Origin: JANMDR01 sp043760555
Lineage (GTDB): Bacteria; Pseudomonadota; Gammaproteobacteria; Burkholderiales; Usitatibacteraceae
Reading direction: 5' to 3'
Assembly: GCA_043760555.1 (NCBI GenBank)
Contig: JAYUOW010000254.1
Coordinates: 3,324 to 67,323 of the forward strand
Length of the DNA stretch: 64,000 nucleotides
Of the stretch, positions 35,096-44,843 are shown piece by piece. The notes under the pieces were generated by a model. The model did not search any database. It was not told the DNA's origin and saw only the letters and a program-made list of their open reading frames with translations. The position numbers were made by a program, and so were the translations under genes. Position 1 is the first letter of the stretch. Each line of letters starts with the position of its first letter.

Positions 35096-38008
35096 TTAGA
35101 ACTTTGCAGTGAAAGTTGCGAAGAACTTACGACCCAGCGCGTCATACACTTGTGGGAAGGTATTGCCGTTTCCGAAGATGCCAGGGCCTGAGATAGCGGT
35201 GATAGGTGGATCTTTGTCGAACAGGTTATTGATGCCGCCGCGAATCGTGAAGTTTTTCATGAAAGTGTAGCTTGCGGAGAAATCAATATAGTTACGTGCA
35301 GACAAGGTTTTGTTTACTTCAAGTACAGTACCTTTAAGCAACGGGTTGTTGCTAGTGGTGTCTTGTTGTACTTCACCCATATAACGCCATGTCATCGCCA
35401 TATCAACATCCCATGGTGTGTTCCATGTCAGACGAGACTTTGAACGCCACTCAGGGTTTGGTGTGGTGCACTTGTTGCCGTATAGCCCAACGCAATCGTA
35501 GCTGCCGTCGCCTTTGATTTCTTCGGTTTCAAGTTTCTTCAACCAAGTGGCTTCTACATTTACGTTTAAAGAACCATAAGCTGGCAGTTTGTGCGAATAG
35601 TTAACGCCAAAATCAAGACCAGAAGTTTTGTAGCCACCGATGTTTTGGTTGGTGCCAACGATGCGCGCTTCTGGCAACAACCATAAGGTGCCTAGACGGT
35701 CACGAGAGATCAAACTGCAAGATGACGCTGCACCGGTAGCGATACACTTATCAAGCGTGGTTACTGGATTTACGGTGCCAACTGTGTTGTCTACTTTGAT
35801 GTCAAAGAAATCAATGGTGGCGCTCAAGTTACGCATTGGTGTGAATACCACGCCAAATGTCAGTGACTTTGCTTTTTCTGGTGATAGATTTGGATTGCCA
35901 CCAGTTAAGGAATTATACTGTCCAGCCGGGCTATCTTGAATCTTGCCGTATTGCGCAGCAGTTACACCGGTACGCGCACATTGTGCGGCTGTTGCGATCG
36001 GTGTAGCACCTGCACAAGGATCAGCATCGTTGTCGTAAAGGTTTAAGCCTTGTACGGTGAACAATTCGATCAAGTTAGCTGCGCGAACCGCTTCTTGGTA
36101 GCTGGTACGCACTTTACCCATATCGTTTGGTGCCCATTCAGCGCCCAGACCAAATGTATTAGTTTTGATGCCGGTGGAGTAGTCAGAATTACGTGCAGTT
36201 GCAGTAACGGCAATATTTTTAGCCATTGGTGCGCCTTCAACTAGCGGCACACGAATTTCAGCAAAAATATCTTGTACTGTGAACTTGCCGTTTAATCCTG
36301 GTGTTGGGCCGCCTGAACCTGACAAATCACCGGCTTGTGTTGCGCCGTCGGTAATTAAGTTTAGTTTTTCGGTACGACGCTCAAGACCAAACGCTACGCC
36401 AACACCGCTTTTTGCAGAAGGCATTTTCCAGCCGTAGTTGCCTAAATCGGAAGAAAGAGAGACGCCTTGAATTGTCTGGCCAGTACTACCTTGACGCAAG
36501 CCTGGAATTTGCAAATAGTTTAATTGCGCTGGCGTAACGCCGCCCACTTTATAGACGTTGTAAGGCACGCAAGCTGTGTCGGTACCATCTCGTGCAGACC
36601 GGCAAGTTGCCACGCCACCAACGTTAACTACATCCAACGCACGTGCTAGACGTGTGGAAGAAAAATAGTTAGCTTCGTTTTGTGAGTAAATAACACGAGA
36701 TGTTTGCATAAACGCATCGTATGACCAATTGCCGATATCGCCTTTTACCCCAGCTAAAGTACGGAACGATGTGTTGCTGTATTGCGATTGACGACCGCCG
36801 CCTTCAATGTTGCGACGCTGAATAACGATGTCATTTGTGCTGGTCGGCGTAGTTAGGCCGAGTAGGGTTTTTTGTGACGCTGAAATCAGCGGGTTATCGC
36901 CGTAAACAGTAGCAACTGTACCGAATGCGCCACCTGGGGCAATCTGCGCAATACTGTTGTAGTCAGTAAACGAGAACTCGGTGTAGAGCTTGGCGTTATC
37001 AAAAACATCGTAGTTTGCTGAAATGTTAGCGTTGTAACGCTCTGAAGGGCGCTGGAAAAAGTTCAACGGACCGAAGTTGTATTGGTCGGTTGCGTTCGCG
37101 AATGGACGGAAAGTGCCAGTCGCATCGGTGGTGAAGACACGCCCCGAGGTAAGGTCGGTGAAACGGCCTGTTCCGCTGGTGCCGGATCCGCCGCAGCTAA
37201 AGCCCGCCGCGCCTGCTGCTAGGCTGCATGCTGAGAAATCGCGTTCAGATTGCAACAGTGCTTTTTCTTTTTTGTAGCCAAAATAGGCGGTAGCGTTACC
37301 TTTGCCATTGGCAAAGTTTGAGCCCATGAGCAAGCTCATGTCATAGATTTGGCCGTCAGAGCTTTTGTCGCCCGGTACCGCAAAGTTTGCAGGGTTAGTC
37401 GCAGCGCGGCCGCCAACAATACCCGCTACGCCAGCGCTGCCTTGTTGGCCGTGCTGAAAGAAGCTTTGGTTCATGTCAAGCTGAACGCCCTCAAACTTAT
37501 CGTTCATGATGAAGTTAACCACACCAGCAACCGCATCAGAGCCGTAAACGGCACCGGCGCCACCAGTGAGCACTTCAACGCGCTTAATGAGCGGCGCTGG
37601 AATTTGGTTTAAGTCAGCAGAAGCGGAGTTGGCGGAGCCGTAAGGTAGGCGACGACCGTTTACTAACACCAAAGTGCGCTGTGAACCTAAACCGCGCAAG
37701 TTAACGGTAGCAGTACCAGTTGCGCCGTTAGCAATCGTGGAACCTTGGGCTGCAAATACTTGAGGCAAGTTATTTAGCAAGTTTTCTACTGAGCGCTGGC
37801 CATCTACTTTAATGGCAGCCGCATCAATAACGGTAACTGGGCTAATGCTTTCCAAGTTTTTTGGTGGAATACGGGTACCGGTAACTTCGATACGTTCCAC
37901 TTTTTCAGTGGCTGGGGCAGCAGCAGCTTGGGCGTATACGCCACCTGTCATGCTGGCTGTTAGTGCGCCGGCAACGGCGGCGGATACTAATGTTAACTTT
38001 AACTTCAT
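35096..38008 (-). CDS. TonB-dependent receptor 2 of the cluster
   Basis: A 970-residue receptor, the longest of the five. The signal peptide MKLKLTLVSAAVAGALTAS (start of it) ends near VYAQA. KVERIEVTGTRIPP follows, then the plug with VEVLTGGAGAVYGSDAVAGVV and a barrel with NNLFDKDPP that ends in FTAKF. The FRAP-like box is altered to VRAANLIELF. The start at 38008 follows AGGAG at good distance. The signal peptide codons and the leader are closely related to those of receptor 1, although the mature proteins are far apart, which suggests a promoter and signal exchange or a duplication followed by divergence. Confidence 0.92.
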   Translation of the reverse strand: MKLKLTLVSAAVAGALTASMTGGVYAQAAAAPATEKVERIEVTGTRIPPKNLESISPVTVIDAAAIKVDGQRSVENLLNNLPQVFAAQGSTIANGATGTATVNLRGLGSQRTLVLVNGRRLPYGSANSASADLNQIPAPLIKRVEVLTGGAGAVYGSDAVAGVVNFIMNDKFEGVQLDMNQSFFQHGQQGSAGVAGIVGGRAATNPANFAVPGDKSSDGQIYDMSLLMGSNFANGKGNATAYFGYKKEKALLQSERDFSACSLAAGAAGFSCGGSGTSGTGRFTDLTSGRVFTTDATGTFRPFANATDQYNFGPLNFFQRPSERYNANISANYDVFDNAKLYTEFSFTDYNSIAQIAPGGAFGTVATVYGDNPLISASQKTLLGLTTPTSTNDIVIQRRNIEGGGRQSQYSNTSFRTLAGVKGDIGNWSYDAFMQTSRVIYSQNEANYFSSTRLARALDVVNVGGVATCRSARDGTDTACVPYNVYKVGGVTPAQLNYLQIPGLRQGSTGQTIQGVSLSSDLGNYGWKMPSAKSGVGVAFGLERRTEKLNLITDGATQAGDLSGSGGPTPGLNGKFTVQDIFAEIRVPLVEGAPMAKNIAVTATARNSDYSTGIKTNTFGLGAEWAPNDMGKVRTSYQEAVRAANLIELFTVQGLNLYDNDADPCAGATPIATAAQCARTGVTAAQYGKIQDSPAGQYNSLTGGNPNLSPEKAKSLTFGVVFTPMRNLSATIDFFDIKVDNTVGTVNPVTTLDKCIATGAASSCSLISRDRLGTLWLLPEARIVGTNQNIGGYKTSGLDFGVNYSHKLPAYGSLNVNVEATWLKKLETEEIKGDGSYDCVGLYGNKCTTPNPEWRSKSRLTWNTPWDVDMAMTWRYMGEVQQDTTSNNPLLKGTVLEVNKTLSARNYIDFSASYTFMKNFTIRGGINNLFDKDPPITAISGPGIFGNGNTFPQVYDALGRKFFATFTAKF

Positions 38009-38275
38009 CTTAACTCCTTGAATGATGGATAGACTTCGCAACGCGCTAAAAACAGCGGGTTACAAGCTGAAAATGACCATTTCGGACAATTTTTTCGGTA
38101 GTTTGTCGCAAAATCGCGACGAAAAACCAGAAGCGTGAAGCATAACCCCGTGACGGCTTGATGACTATCGTAATGTTAGGCATGTTGCCAATTTGCAACA
38201 GTGTGTAGTGCGCATGTTACGGTTTATTTGCTTTATTTTTAGGTTTTTAGCGGATTCCCAGAAAAGACTTGGTTT
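38009..38275 (-). promoter_or_regulatory. Conserved leader B, upstream of receptor 2
   Basis: This aligns with leader A over about 190 bp; the best block is 38089-38169. Here the inverted repeat is perfect: on the minus strand GTCGC, then GATTTT, then GCGAC, preceded by TTTTTC. The A copy has changes in the same stem. The AAGGAGTTAAGATG start region is also conserved. Confidence 0.7.
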
Positions 38276-38280
38276 CGACT

Positions 38281-38310
38281 GTAGATAGCCTAAAATAGGG
38301 CGTTTTCATG
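38281..38310. repeat. Palindromic element, copy 11 (degenerate left arm)
   Basis: GTAGATAGCC, then TAAAATA, then GGGCGTTTTCATG. It holds the same position relative to leader B as copy 10 does to leader A, so the element was probably present before the leader was duplicated. Confidence 0.65.
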
Positions 38311-38345
38311 ATTTCAAGTATCAAAGTGGGGTGGGTACGTAAAAT

Positions 38346-38380
38346 GGCTGAAGGCTTCCCGTTATAGGGCGTTTTGACGG
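38346..38380. repeat. 35-bp palindromic element, copy 12 (intergenic)
   Basis: GGCTGAAGGCTTCCC, then GTTATA, then GGGCGTTTTGACGG. It lies 35 bp from copy 11. The remainder of the 38009-38602 gap holds only the terminator at 38549-38574. Confidence 0.7.
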
Positions 38381-38548
38381 TTTTCTTGGAAATGCTATTT
38401 GATTCCATTGCTACTTCATTGGTGCGGAGACGCAAAACACCGACGAGCCGTGGTTCTCGCTGGAACGACGAGATTTTGAGAGTTGCAATAATAATTATCG
38501 TTTTGATGTAGCAATGCAATGACGAAGTGTCGCGGGGTAGCCCAATGC

Positions 38549-38574
38549 ATAAAGCCGCCTTGCGGCGGCTTTAT
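38549..38574. terminator. Terminator downstream of receptor 3
   Basis: The stem AAAGCCGCC and GGCGGCTTT has a short TTGC-type loop (38551-38572), is followed on the gene's strand by ATGCATTGGG and has A/T at both ends. It is strong in stem but weak in T run. Confidence 0.65.
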
Positions 38575-38602
38575 GTTTTCAATCGTGTTGCTGATGAACT
38601 GC

Positions 38603-41344
38603 TTACTTCCATGAATACGAAAGCTTGCCGTACATAATACGACCGCGCGGGTCGGAATAACGCGGGTCGTAGCCAACTTGAAAGGTGTCTTCTTGGTTAG
38701 ACGCCGGTGGATCGCGGTCTAGCAAGTTTTTGACGCCAAAAGTAAGCGATAAGCCTTTAACCAACGATTTTGGCTCCCAAGTTACCTGCGCATCTACCGT
38801 TTCAAAGTTAGCTACCCGGCGGCCCGGTGTGTAGTCTTCGTAGCCTTGGGTGAAGTTGTAGGACGCGTGCGCGCCAAATTCGCCTCTGGACCAATCAACC
38901 GCCGTGGAATGACGGAAACGGATAATAGACTGACCGTTAAAGTATTTGCCGTTGTTGTTAAAGAAATCGCCGCCTTTTTCTAGCTGCAAGTCATACTTGG
39001 TGATGTAGGTGCCGTCAAAGCTGGCCTTAAACGTACCCAAATCGCTTTTTGGGAAGCGGAGGTTGAACGACATATCAATACCAGCTGTTTTAGTCTCGCC
39101 CAAGTTTTGCGTTTTGGCTTCAACGTAATCAAGCGGGCATGGCAAACCGGCGGGTGTCGGCGTACCGTATTTGGCGCAGTTGGTGCGAGGGAAGAAGCCT
39201 GCCGCTTTGTATTTGGCGTAGCTGCCAAATAGGGTTTTGTCAGATAACGATGAAATGGTGTCTTTGCGGTTTATGCCCCAAAAATCAAAGCCCAACGACA
39301 CGAAGTTGGTTGGCTCTAAAATCACGCCCAAGGTCCATTGATTGGTTTTCTCAGGCTTCAGCGCTTTGTTGCCGCCTTGACGTTGCTCTAGCTGCGCATC
39401 GCATTCCAAGGCTTCGTTGACAAACGGTCCAATTGGCTTATTACCAGGGCACCGCTCAGGATCGTCCCAGTTACCGGCGGTATTGGTGTTGTAATCAGCG
39501 GCGTAAAGGTCTTTTAGCGTCGGCGCACGGAAGCCGGTGTTAAACGAGCCGCGCACTAATAACGCTTTATCTGGGTTCCAACGAAAGCCAAACTTAGGGT
39601 TGGTGGTGTTACCTACGTCATTGTATTTGTCGTAACGCAGCGCAATTGTACCTTCGAGTGTTTTGGCAAACGGCAAGTTAAATTCGGTAAATATCGCGGA
39701 CACATTACGGGTGCCGGTGGAGCCTTTATAGTTGCCGCCGCCGCCTTGAATGTCGCCGTTAAACTGCACAGCATCTGGCTTGTCGTCCAGTTTTTCTTTG
39801 CGGAACTCAACGCCGAAGGCCGCCCCTACTGGGCCTGCACCCCATTGCATAATTTCTTTTGACATCTTGCCGTCAACGCTTTGGGTTGTGGCAGACGCAA
39901 TACGCACTGGCTGCAAAATCTTAGCGGCTTGCAACGCGGCATTGCCCGCTGCGTCCTGACCTGTTGCGCTAAAAATGTTGATTACACCAGTATTGATAGC
40001 GGCGTTTAGCTTAGAGGCAAATAACCAACCATCCACATAGGTGTCTGTTACGTCGCTGGTGGCACGCGTGAATGCCGTGTTGTAATCCCAACCGCTTATT
40101 GTGCCGGTGGCGCCCACTACAAAACGTTTGGCATCGGAGTCAGAAATATTGGTACGACGACCCGCGTCTTGTGCCCGCCAGTTAAACGTAATCGGTCCTG
40201 TCGGACGAACCACAACGCCACCGGGTAGGGTGACTACGGTGGGGTAAAATTTGCTGGTGGTTGGGAAGTTAAAATAGCCCTGACCGTTAAAGTCGGCGAC
40301 CGGTGTTTCCGACGACGCAAAGGTAAACTTGGTGTTTACGGCAATGTATTCGGCAAATATCTGATTGTCAGCGTCGAGCTGAAACGCACCACGTACAACG
40401 GCACTCTTACGAACAGACGGTGGGAAAATATCTAAATTTTGCGTGAAGTCGTAACGGCAATTTAGCCGCGTAGGTTGTGCAGCGCCCGTTGCTGGGTTGA
40501 CCTGATAGGTGCCGATACTTGGTGCACAGCCAACGCCTGCGGTGGTGTTTAACGTGCCGAGTGTGTTGCCGGAAAAAGTAAAGTTAGCAGGAACGGTGTT
40601 ACCAGATGTTTTGGCAAAGCCTAAATCGGGGCGAAGTCCGGTTTTAGCAAACGAACGCAATTTAGCGGGCAAGGCTTCGGTTTTTTCTTGGTCGAAAGAA
40701 GCCAAAATATTGAAGCGCTGTTTGGATAAATCGCCATAACCTGCGGTAAGGGTATATTTTTCAGTTTCAGCGCCGCCAGCGTCGATTTTGGTTTTGTAGT
40801 AGCTGCCTTCAATGCCGGTGTAATCTTTTTTCAAGATAAAGTTCACCACACCACCGAGCGCATCCGTACCGTAAATGGCCGATGCGCCGTCACGTAAAAT
40901 CTCAACCCGCTCAACGGCGGAAAGCGGAACAGAATTAACATCCACCGCGCCGCCGTTCAAAGCGTAGTTTGCCAAACGACGACCGTTCAATAAAATTAAA
41001 GTGCTTTCGGAGCCCAAGCCGCGTAAATTAACACCAGCAAAACCGGCCTGACCAGAATCGCCCACGCCTTGGGAAACGTTGTATCCAAAAGCGTTTGCAG
41101 CCACACCTTGTAGCAAATCAGTTGCGTTAGTAGCACCCGATTTAGCTAAGTCTTCCTTGGTAATAATGGTGATAGGCAAGGCCGATTCGCCATCAATTCG
41201 CTTGATGCTAGAACCAGTGACTTCGATTTTGTCCACTTTTTGGGCGGGCGCTTGTGCGTGTGCGGCTGCTGTAAAACCGAGTGCTAGGCCAGCGCTCACA
41301 ACGTGCGTCAGGGCGAGTGAAAGCTTATTTAATTTCATTTTCAT
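38603..41344 (-). CDS. TonB-dependent receptor 3 of the cluster
   Basis: A 913-residue receptor with a signal peptide ending at AAAHAQ (about 30), KVDKIEVTGSSIKR, a plug (VEILRDGASAIYGTDALGGVV) and a barrel with GFRAPTLKDLYAAD and GVKNLLDRDPP. The last residues are LSYSWK: the usual terminal aromatic is followed by a lysine, and the aromatic is tryptophan. Cysteine pairs in extracellular loops are typical of the group. The start has AAGGA upstream. Its leader is unlike leaders A and B. The substrate is unknown. Confidence 0.92.
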   Translation of the reverse strand: MKMKLNKLSLALTHVVSAGLALGFTAAAHAQAPAQKVDKIEVTGSSIKRIDGESALPITIITKEDLAKSGATNATDLLQGVAANAFGYNVSQGVGDSGQAGFAGVNLRGLGSESTLILLNGRRLANYALNGGAVDVNSVPLSAVERVEILRDGASAIYGTDALGGVVNFILKKDYTGIEGSYYKTKIDAGGAETEKYTLTAGYGDLSKQRFNILASFDQEKTEALPAKLRSFAKTGLRPDLGFAKTSGNTVPANFTFSGNTLGTLNTTAGVGCAPSIGTYQVNPATGAAQPTRLNCRYDFTQNLDIFPPSVRKSAVVRGAFQLDADNQIFAEYIAVNTKFTFASSETPVADFNGQGYFNFPTTSKFYPTVVTLPGGVVVRPTGPITFNWRAQDAGRRTNISDSDAKRFVVGATGTISGWDYNTAFTRATSDVTDTYVDGWLFASKLNAAINTGVINIFSATGQDAAGNAALQAAKILQPVRIASATTQSVDGKMSKEIMQWGAGPVGAAFGVEFRKEKLDDKPDAVQFNGDIQGGGGNYKGSTGTRNVSAIFTEFNLPFAKTLEGTIALRYDKYNDVGNTTNPKFGFRWNPDKALLVRGSFNTGFRAPTLKDLYAADYNTNTAGNWDDPERCPGNKPIGPFVNEALECDAQLEQRQGGNKALKPEKTNQWTLGVILEPTNFVSLGFDFWGINRKDTISSLSDKTLFGSYAKYKAAGFFPRTNCAKYGTPTPAGLPCPLDYVEAKTQNLGETKTAGIDMSFNLRFPKSDLGTFKASFDGTYITKYDLQLEKGGDFFNNNGKYFNGQSIIRFRHSTAVDWSRGEFGAHASYNFTQGYEDYTPGRRVANFETVDAQVTWEPKSLVKGLSLTFGVKNLLDRDPPASNQEDTFQVGYDPRYSDPRGRIMYGKLSYSWK

Positions 41345-41673
41345 GATGATCCTTATTTTGAGTAACTACCGAAGATTGGGCTGAGATTTTAGCCAAAACT
41401 AGAAGCAATACCACTGTGCTGCCAATCTAAGTCCAATTAGATACCGATAATTTATTGTTTATAAATCAGGCAGTTAGATGCTTTTTTACAACGCTGAGTA
41501 ATTATTCGCGACGTCGAGCGGCCCAAATGGGCAGGCGAAAATTAACCTCCACAGGATAGCGGGTTAAGACACAAACATCCAACTTTTAATCGTCATCTGT
41601 TGTAGCGCTGACACAGTTGGTGGGATTTTTGTGCGTCCGTACGGTCGTGTAAACAGCAAGCGTTATTTTCCGT

Positions 41674-41710
41674 GCCTGAAAACGGCCTGTTTGCGGGCGT
41701 CTGCAATGGC
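41674..41710. repeat. Palindromic element, copy 13 (intergenic)
   Basis: GCCTGAAAACGGCC, then TGTTTGC, then GGGCGTCTGCAATGGC. It is worn, but the core is clear. It is in tandem with copy 14. Confidence 0.65.
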
Positions 41711-41712
41711 CA

Positions 41713-41748
41713 TGCTGAAGATTCGCTATATACGGGCGTCTACAAGGT
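41713..41748. repeat. Palindromic element, copy 14 (intergenic)
   Basis: TGCTGAAGATTCGC, then TATATAC, then GGGCGTCTACAAGGT. The 3-bp gap to copy 13 makes this the tightest pair in the window. The rest of the 41345-41814 gap holds a terminator and, near 41345, the leader of receptor 3; I see no gene. Confidence 0.65.
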
Positions 41749-41767
41749 ATTCTGATGGGCACTAAAT

Positions 41768-41797
41768 ACAAAAAGGGGCGTTTCCGCCCCTTTTTGT
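41768..41797. terminator. Bidirectional terminator downstream of receptor 4
   Basis: A perfect stem ACAAAAAGGGGCG and CGCCCCTTTTTGT around TTTC. It lies 17 bp beyond the receptor 4 stop and has T runs in both directions. Confidence 0.9.
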
Positions 41798-41814
41798 ATC
41801 AGCCCAATACAGTT

Positions 41815-44613
41815 TTATTTAAACCGATAGCTGAGGTTCAACGAAGGATACATGCCCAGCGGATTATGGTAATCCGTGTTGTAGCCCAAGGTGGTATCAG
41901 CTAAATAATCGAACGGCGGCTTTTTGTCCTGAATGTTGCGAACGGTTAAGGTGGCAGTTAGGTTTTTGACGCCAGTGTAGGTGATGTTGGTGTCAAAGGT
42001 ATGCCAGCGCTTGACGGTACAAACCTTATCAAACGCCGCTACTACCGCTGCGCCTAGGTTAGCCACGCAAGATAGTTGGCTGTTGCTTAAATTGTAGCTG
42101 CCTACAAAGTTGGCGGTAACACCCACGTTCCAATCGCGATATTCCCAATTGGACGATAAATTACCGCGTGCTCTCGGGGTGCTTATACCGGTAGAAACGC
42201 TGTTGTAGCCGCCCACATAGTTCACTAGCGGATCGCCTTTTTCGCGGGCAAATTTGCTGCTGAGGTTGTAGGTGCCACGTGCGCGATTGCTGAGCTTGCC
42301 CATTTCGCCCAGATTCATGTTGTAGCGCACTTCTAAGTCAACGCCGGTAACTTGGCTGCCGCCTAAGTTTAGCCATTGACGGTCAACGGTTTGAATCGGG
42401 CCAGAGTTAGGAATACCGGGTAGGGACGCCAATGGATTAGGGTCGCGACCGACTGAGCTAGCAAAGCGCGGGTCGCCGTTAAATTGGCCGAGCACCACAA
42501 ACGCGGAGGACAAACGATCAATTTCGTCGGTGCGGCGAATGTCAAAGTAGTCAACAATTACGCTTAAGTTTTTAGTGGCGTCCCAAATTACGCCAATCGT
42601 GCGGCTGCTGGATTTTTCAGGCTTAATGTTAGGGTTAAACACAATTTGCGCCGATACGGTTCTTACGCAATCCTCATCCAGCGCGGTTACGGGGCAACGC
42701 ACTGGATCGCGTACGGTCTGGAATGACCGTACTGCTGATCGTGAAATTTGGCTTAGCGTAGGCGCTCTAAATCCGGTGGAATAGCTACCACGCAAGGCAA
42801 CATCGGTAGTGGGTTTCCACTTAATGCCTACTTTTGGGTTTGTGGTGGTGCCAAAGTCTGAATAACGGTCATGGCGCACCGCAAACGTGGCTTCAACACT
42901 TTGCAACACCGGCGCCACTAATTCAGCGTAACCCGATTTTACCGTGCGTGAGCCCGTACCAAAAGACGCGCCCAAGCCCACAATTTGGGCATCTACAATG
43001 CGCTGGTCTGGCGTGATATTGGTTTCATCTTTACGCAGCTCTAGGCCAAGTGCTAAGCCGACTGCGCCGCCTGCTAAATTGCCGATTTCAGTGGCACCCT
43101 TAAGGTCAAACAACTTCGCCGTGGCTTCGCCCTTGTTGCGCGTGCTGGTGCTAATGCGATCAATGACGGCTTGGCTATTCACGCCGCCAAAACGATACGA
43201 ACCATCATTGATCGCATCCTGAATGCCCGGGAACAAGAAACGACGGCCCACTAATACATCGGCCGTGCTCTTGTTGTACAAAAATCCTGATTCCCAATCC
43301 CAATTACGTGCTGTGCCTTTGGCACCCGCAAGAATACGAATGTCTTCAGTTTTACTAATGGTCTGCACGCGGCCAAGATCAGACCAGCGATAGCGTAGAC
43401 CAATTGGAATCATGTAAGGATTATCAGGGTGGCCTACAGGCAGCACCAACTGGAACCGCAACGGCTGACCTGCTGCGTTGCGCCAAATGGTGGCGGTTTG
43501 TGGGTTGCTCGCGGGTGGCGCGCCGGTAAAGGTGTTGGTGGTGCGCGATAAGCTAGCGTCACCAAACAAAGAAAGGTTGGCGTTTACGTCCATTGTGCCG
43601 CGCACATAGCCAGTGTCGCGCACCGATTTACCCGATTGCTCTAAATCAGCCCATTGGTTGTAACGGCAGGTGGTGCCCACCAGCAATCCAGGTGGGCAAT
43701 TTGGTTGCACGCCTTGAAATGTGCCAAAAATGCCGCTGCCCCGCACCGCTTCACGATAATAGTTACCGGGATAGGATAGCGTGCTGAAAACAGTTTGGCG
43801 CGATGCGCCGCCGATGGTGGGGTTTTGCCAAAATGCATCGACGTTATCTTCCGCACTAATAAGCACGGCGGTACGTTCAAAACGCTCGTAGCTACCAAAC
43901 ACGTTATAGCGGTCTTGCGCTAAATCGCCAAAACCAAAAATAACATTGGCCTGCTTGATTAAGAACTCGTTATCGATGTTTTGCGAAACTGAAGCTGTAC
44001 CAATTACGCCCGAAAAATCTTTGCGCAAAATGATGTTAATCACGCCCGCAATCGCGTCCGAGCCATAAACAGCCGATGCGCCGTCCTTTAAAATTTCAAT
44101 GCGCTCAATGGCAGCCGCAGGAATCGAATTTAAGTTGGTAATGGAAGTTGAACCCACGTTAGGGTCGTTAAACGCAGCCGGGCTAATACGACGGCCATTT
44201 AGCAACGTCAAGGTGGCAGCAGAGCCTAAGCCACGTAGTGCTGCAGAAGATGTACCAGCGGAGAAGCCATTTCCGCCAGAAATATCGGATAGCGAACTAC
44301 CCGATGTAATGGACAAGTTTTTAAGCAGTTCTTGCACAGTGGTGGCACCGGTTTTTCGAATCTCGTCAGCTGAAATAACGATAATCGGCGCGGACGTCTC
44401 GGCGTCTACCCGCTTGATGTTTGAGCCCGTCACTTCGATTTTTTCTACTTTTTGGGGTGCGGCAGGTTTAGGCAAAGGCGCGGCCGCTTGCGCCGCCGCG
44501 TGCGACGCGATGCCGCTGGCGCTCAAAGCAACCAATGCGGCCGCAACATGACGGGTAAGCGTGGCGCGTTGCGGCTGTGCTGCCAAGCGGTGGAGTTTTT
44601 GAGTCGTAAACAT
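41815..44613 (-). CDS. TonB-dependent receptor 4 of the cluster
   Basis: A 932-residue receptor with a long basic N-terminus (about 20 residues) before the signal helix, which ends at SHAAAQA. KVEKIEVTGSNIKR follows, then the plug (VEILKDGASAVYGSDAIAGVI in part, split here for length) and a barrel with GFRAPTLSQISRSA and NIQDKKPP. The C-terminus is LSYRFK, aromatic plus lysine. It is most like receptor 5 in the barrel (both have FRAPxLxxISxSxVxxF followed by a cysteine loop). The unusually long signal n-region suggests that the true start may lie further in, though no better ATG is seen. Confidence 0.9.
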   Translation of the reverse strand: MFTTQKLHRLAAQPQRATLTRHVAAALVALSASGIASHAAAQAAAPLPKPAAPQKVEKIEVTGSNIKRVDAETSAPIIVISADEIRKTGATTVQELLKNLSITSGSSLSDISGGNGFSAGTSSAALRGLGSAATLTLLNGRRISPAAFNDPNVGSTSITNLNSIPAAAIERIEILKDGASAVYGSDAIAGVINIILRKDFSGVIGTASVSQNIDNEFLIKQANVIFGFGDLAQDRYNVFGSYERFERTAVLISAEDNVDAFWQNPTIGGASRQTVFSTLSYPGNYYREAVRGSGIFGTFQGVQPNCPPGLLVGTTCRYNQWADLEQSGKSVRDTGYVRGTMDVNANLSLFGDASLSRTTNTFTGAPPASNPQTATIWRNAAGQPLRFQLVLPVGHPDNPYMIPIGLRYRWSDLGRVQTISKTEDIRILAGAKGTARNWDWESGFLYNKSTADVLVGRRFLFPGIQDAINDGSYRFGGVNSQAVIDRISTSTRNKGEATAKLFDLKGATEIGNLAGGAVGLALGLELRKDETNITPDQRIVDAQIVGLGASFGTGSRTVKSGYAELVAPVLQSVEATFAVRHDRYSDFGTTTNPKVGIKWKPTTDVALRGSYSTGFRAPTLSQISRSAVRSFQTVRDPVRCPVTALDEDCVRTVSAQIVFNPNIKPEKSSSRTIGVIWDATKNLSVIVDYFDIRRTDEIDRLSSAFVVLGQFNGDPRFASSVGRDPNPLASLPGIPNSGPIQTVDRQWLNLGGSQVTGVDLEVRYNMNLGEMGKLSNRARGTYNLSSKFAREKGDPLVNYVGGYNSVSTGISTPRARGNLSSNWEYRDWNVGVTANFVGSYNLSNSQLSCVANLGAAVVAAFDKVCTVKRWHTFDTNITYTGVKNLTATLTVRNIQDKKPPFDYLADTTLGYNTDYHNPLGMYPSLNLSYRFK

Positions 44614-44795
44614 AATTTTTTCCCTTGTAGTGTTTGCATTGATGCGCTTTCACAATGCGCTGGAACTTTTTTAAGCTCACAGCGCAATTTCGAACGGCAT
44701 CACTAATCATGCAATATTACGGGCAGTTTGGCAATTGGCGCGAGGGTCAGTGTTGTAGGATTGAAACGCTGCGAGGCTACCTTGTAGCGGCAAAT

Positions 44796-44825
44796 AAAAA
44801 AAGGAGCCCGAAGGCTCCTTTTTTT
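44796..44825. terminator. Bidirectional terminator downstream of receptor 5
   Basis: The stem AAGGAGCC and GGCTCCTT around CGAA is flanked by A5 and T5, 18 bp past the receptor 5 stop. Confidence 0.9.
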
Positions 44826-44843
44826 ACGTTCAAATAGTACTGC

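Noticed and set aside
44514..44613. Receptor 4 start as an upstream misannotation
   Set aside because: The signal n-region is long, but no internal ATG gives a better signal peptide, so the start was kept.
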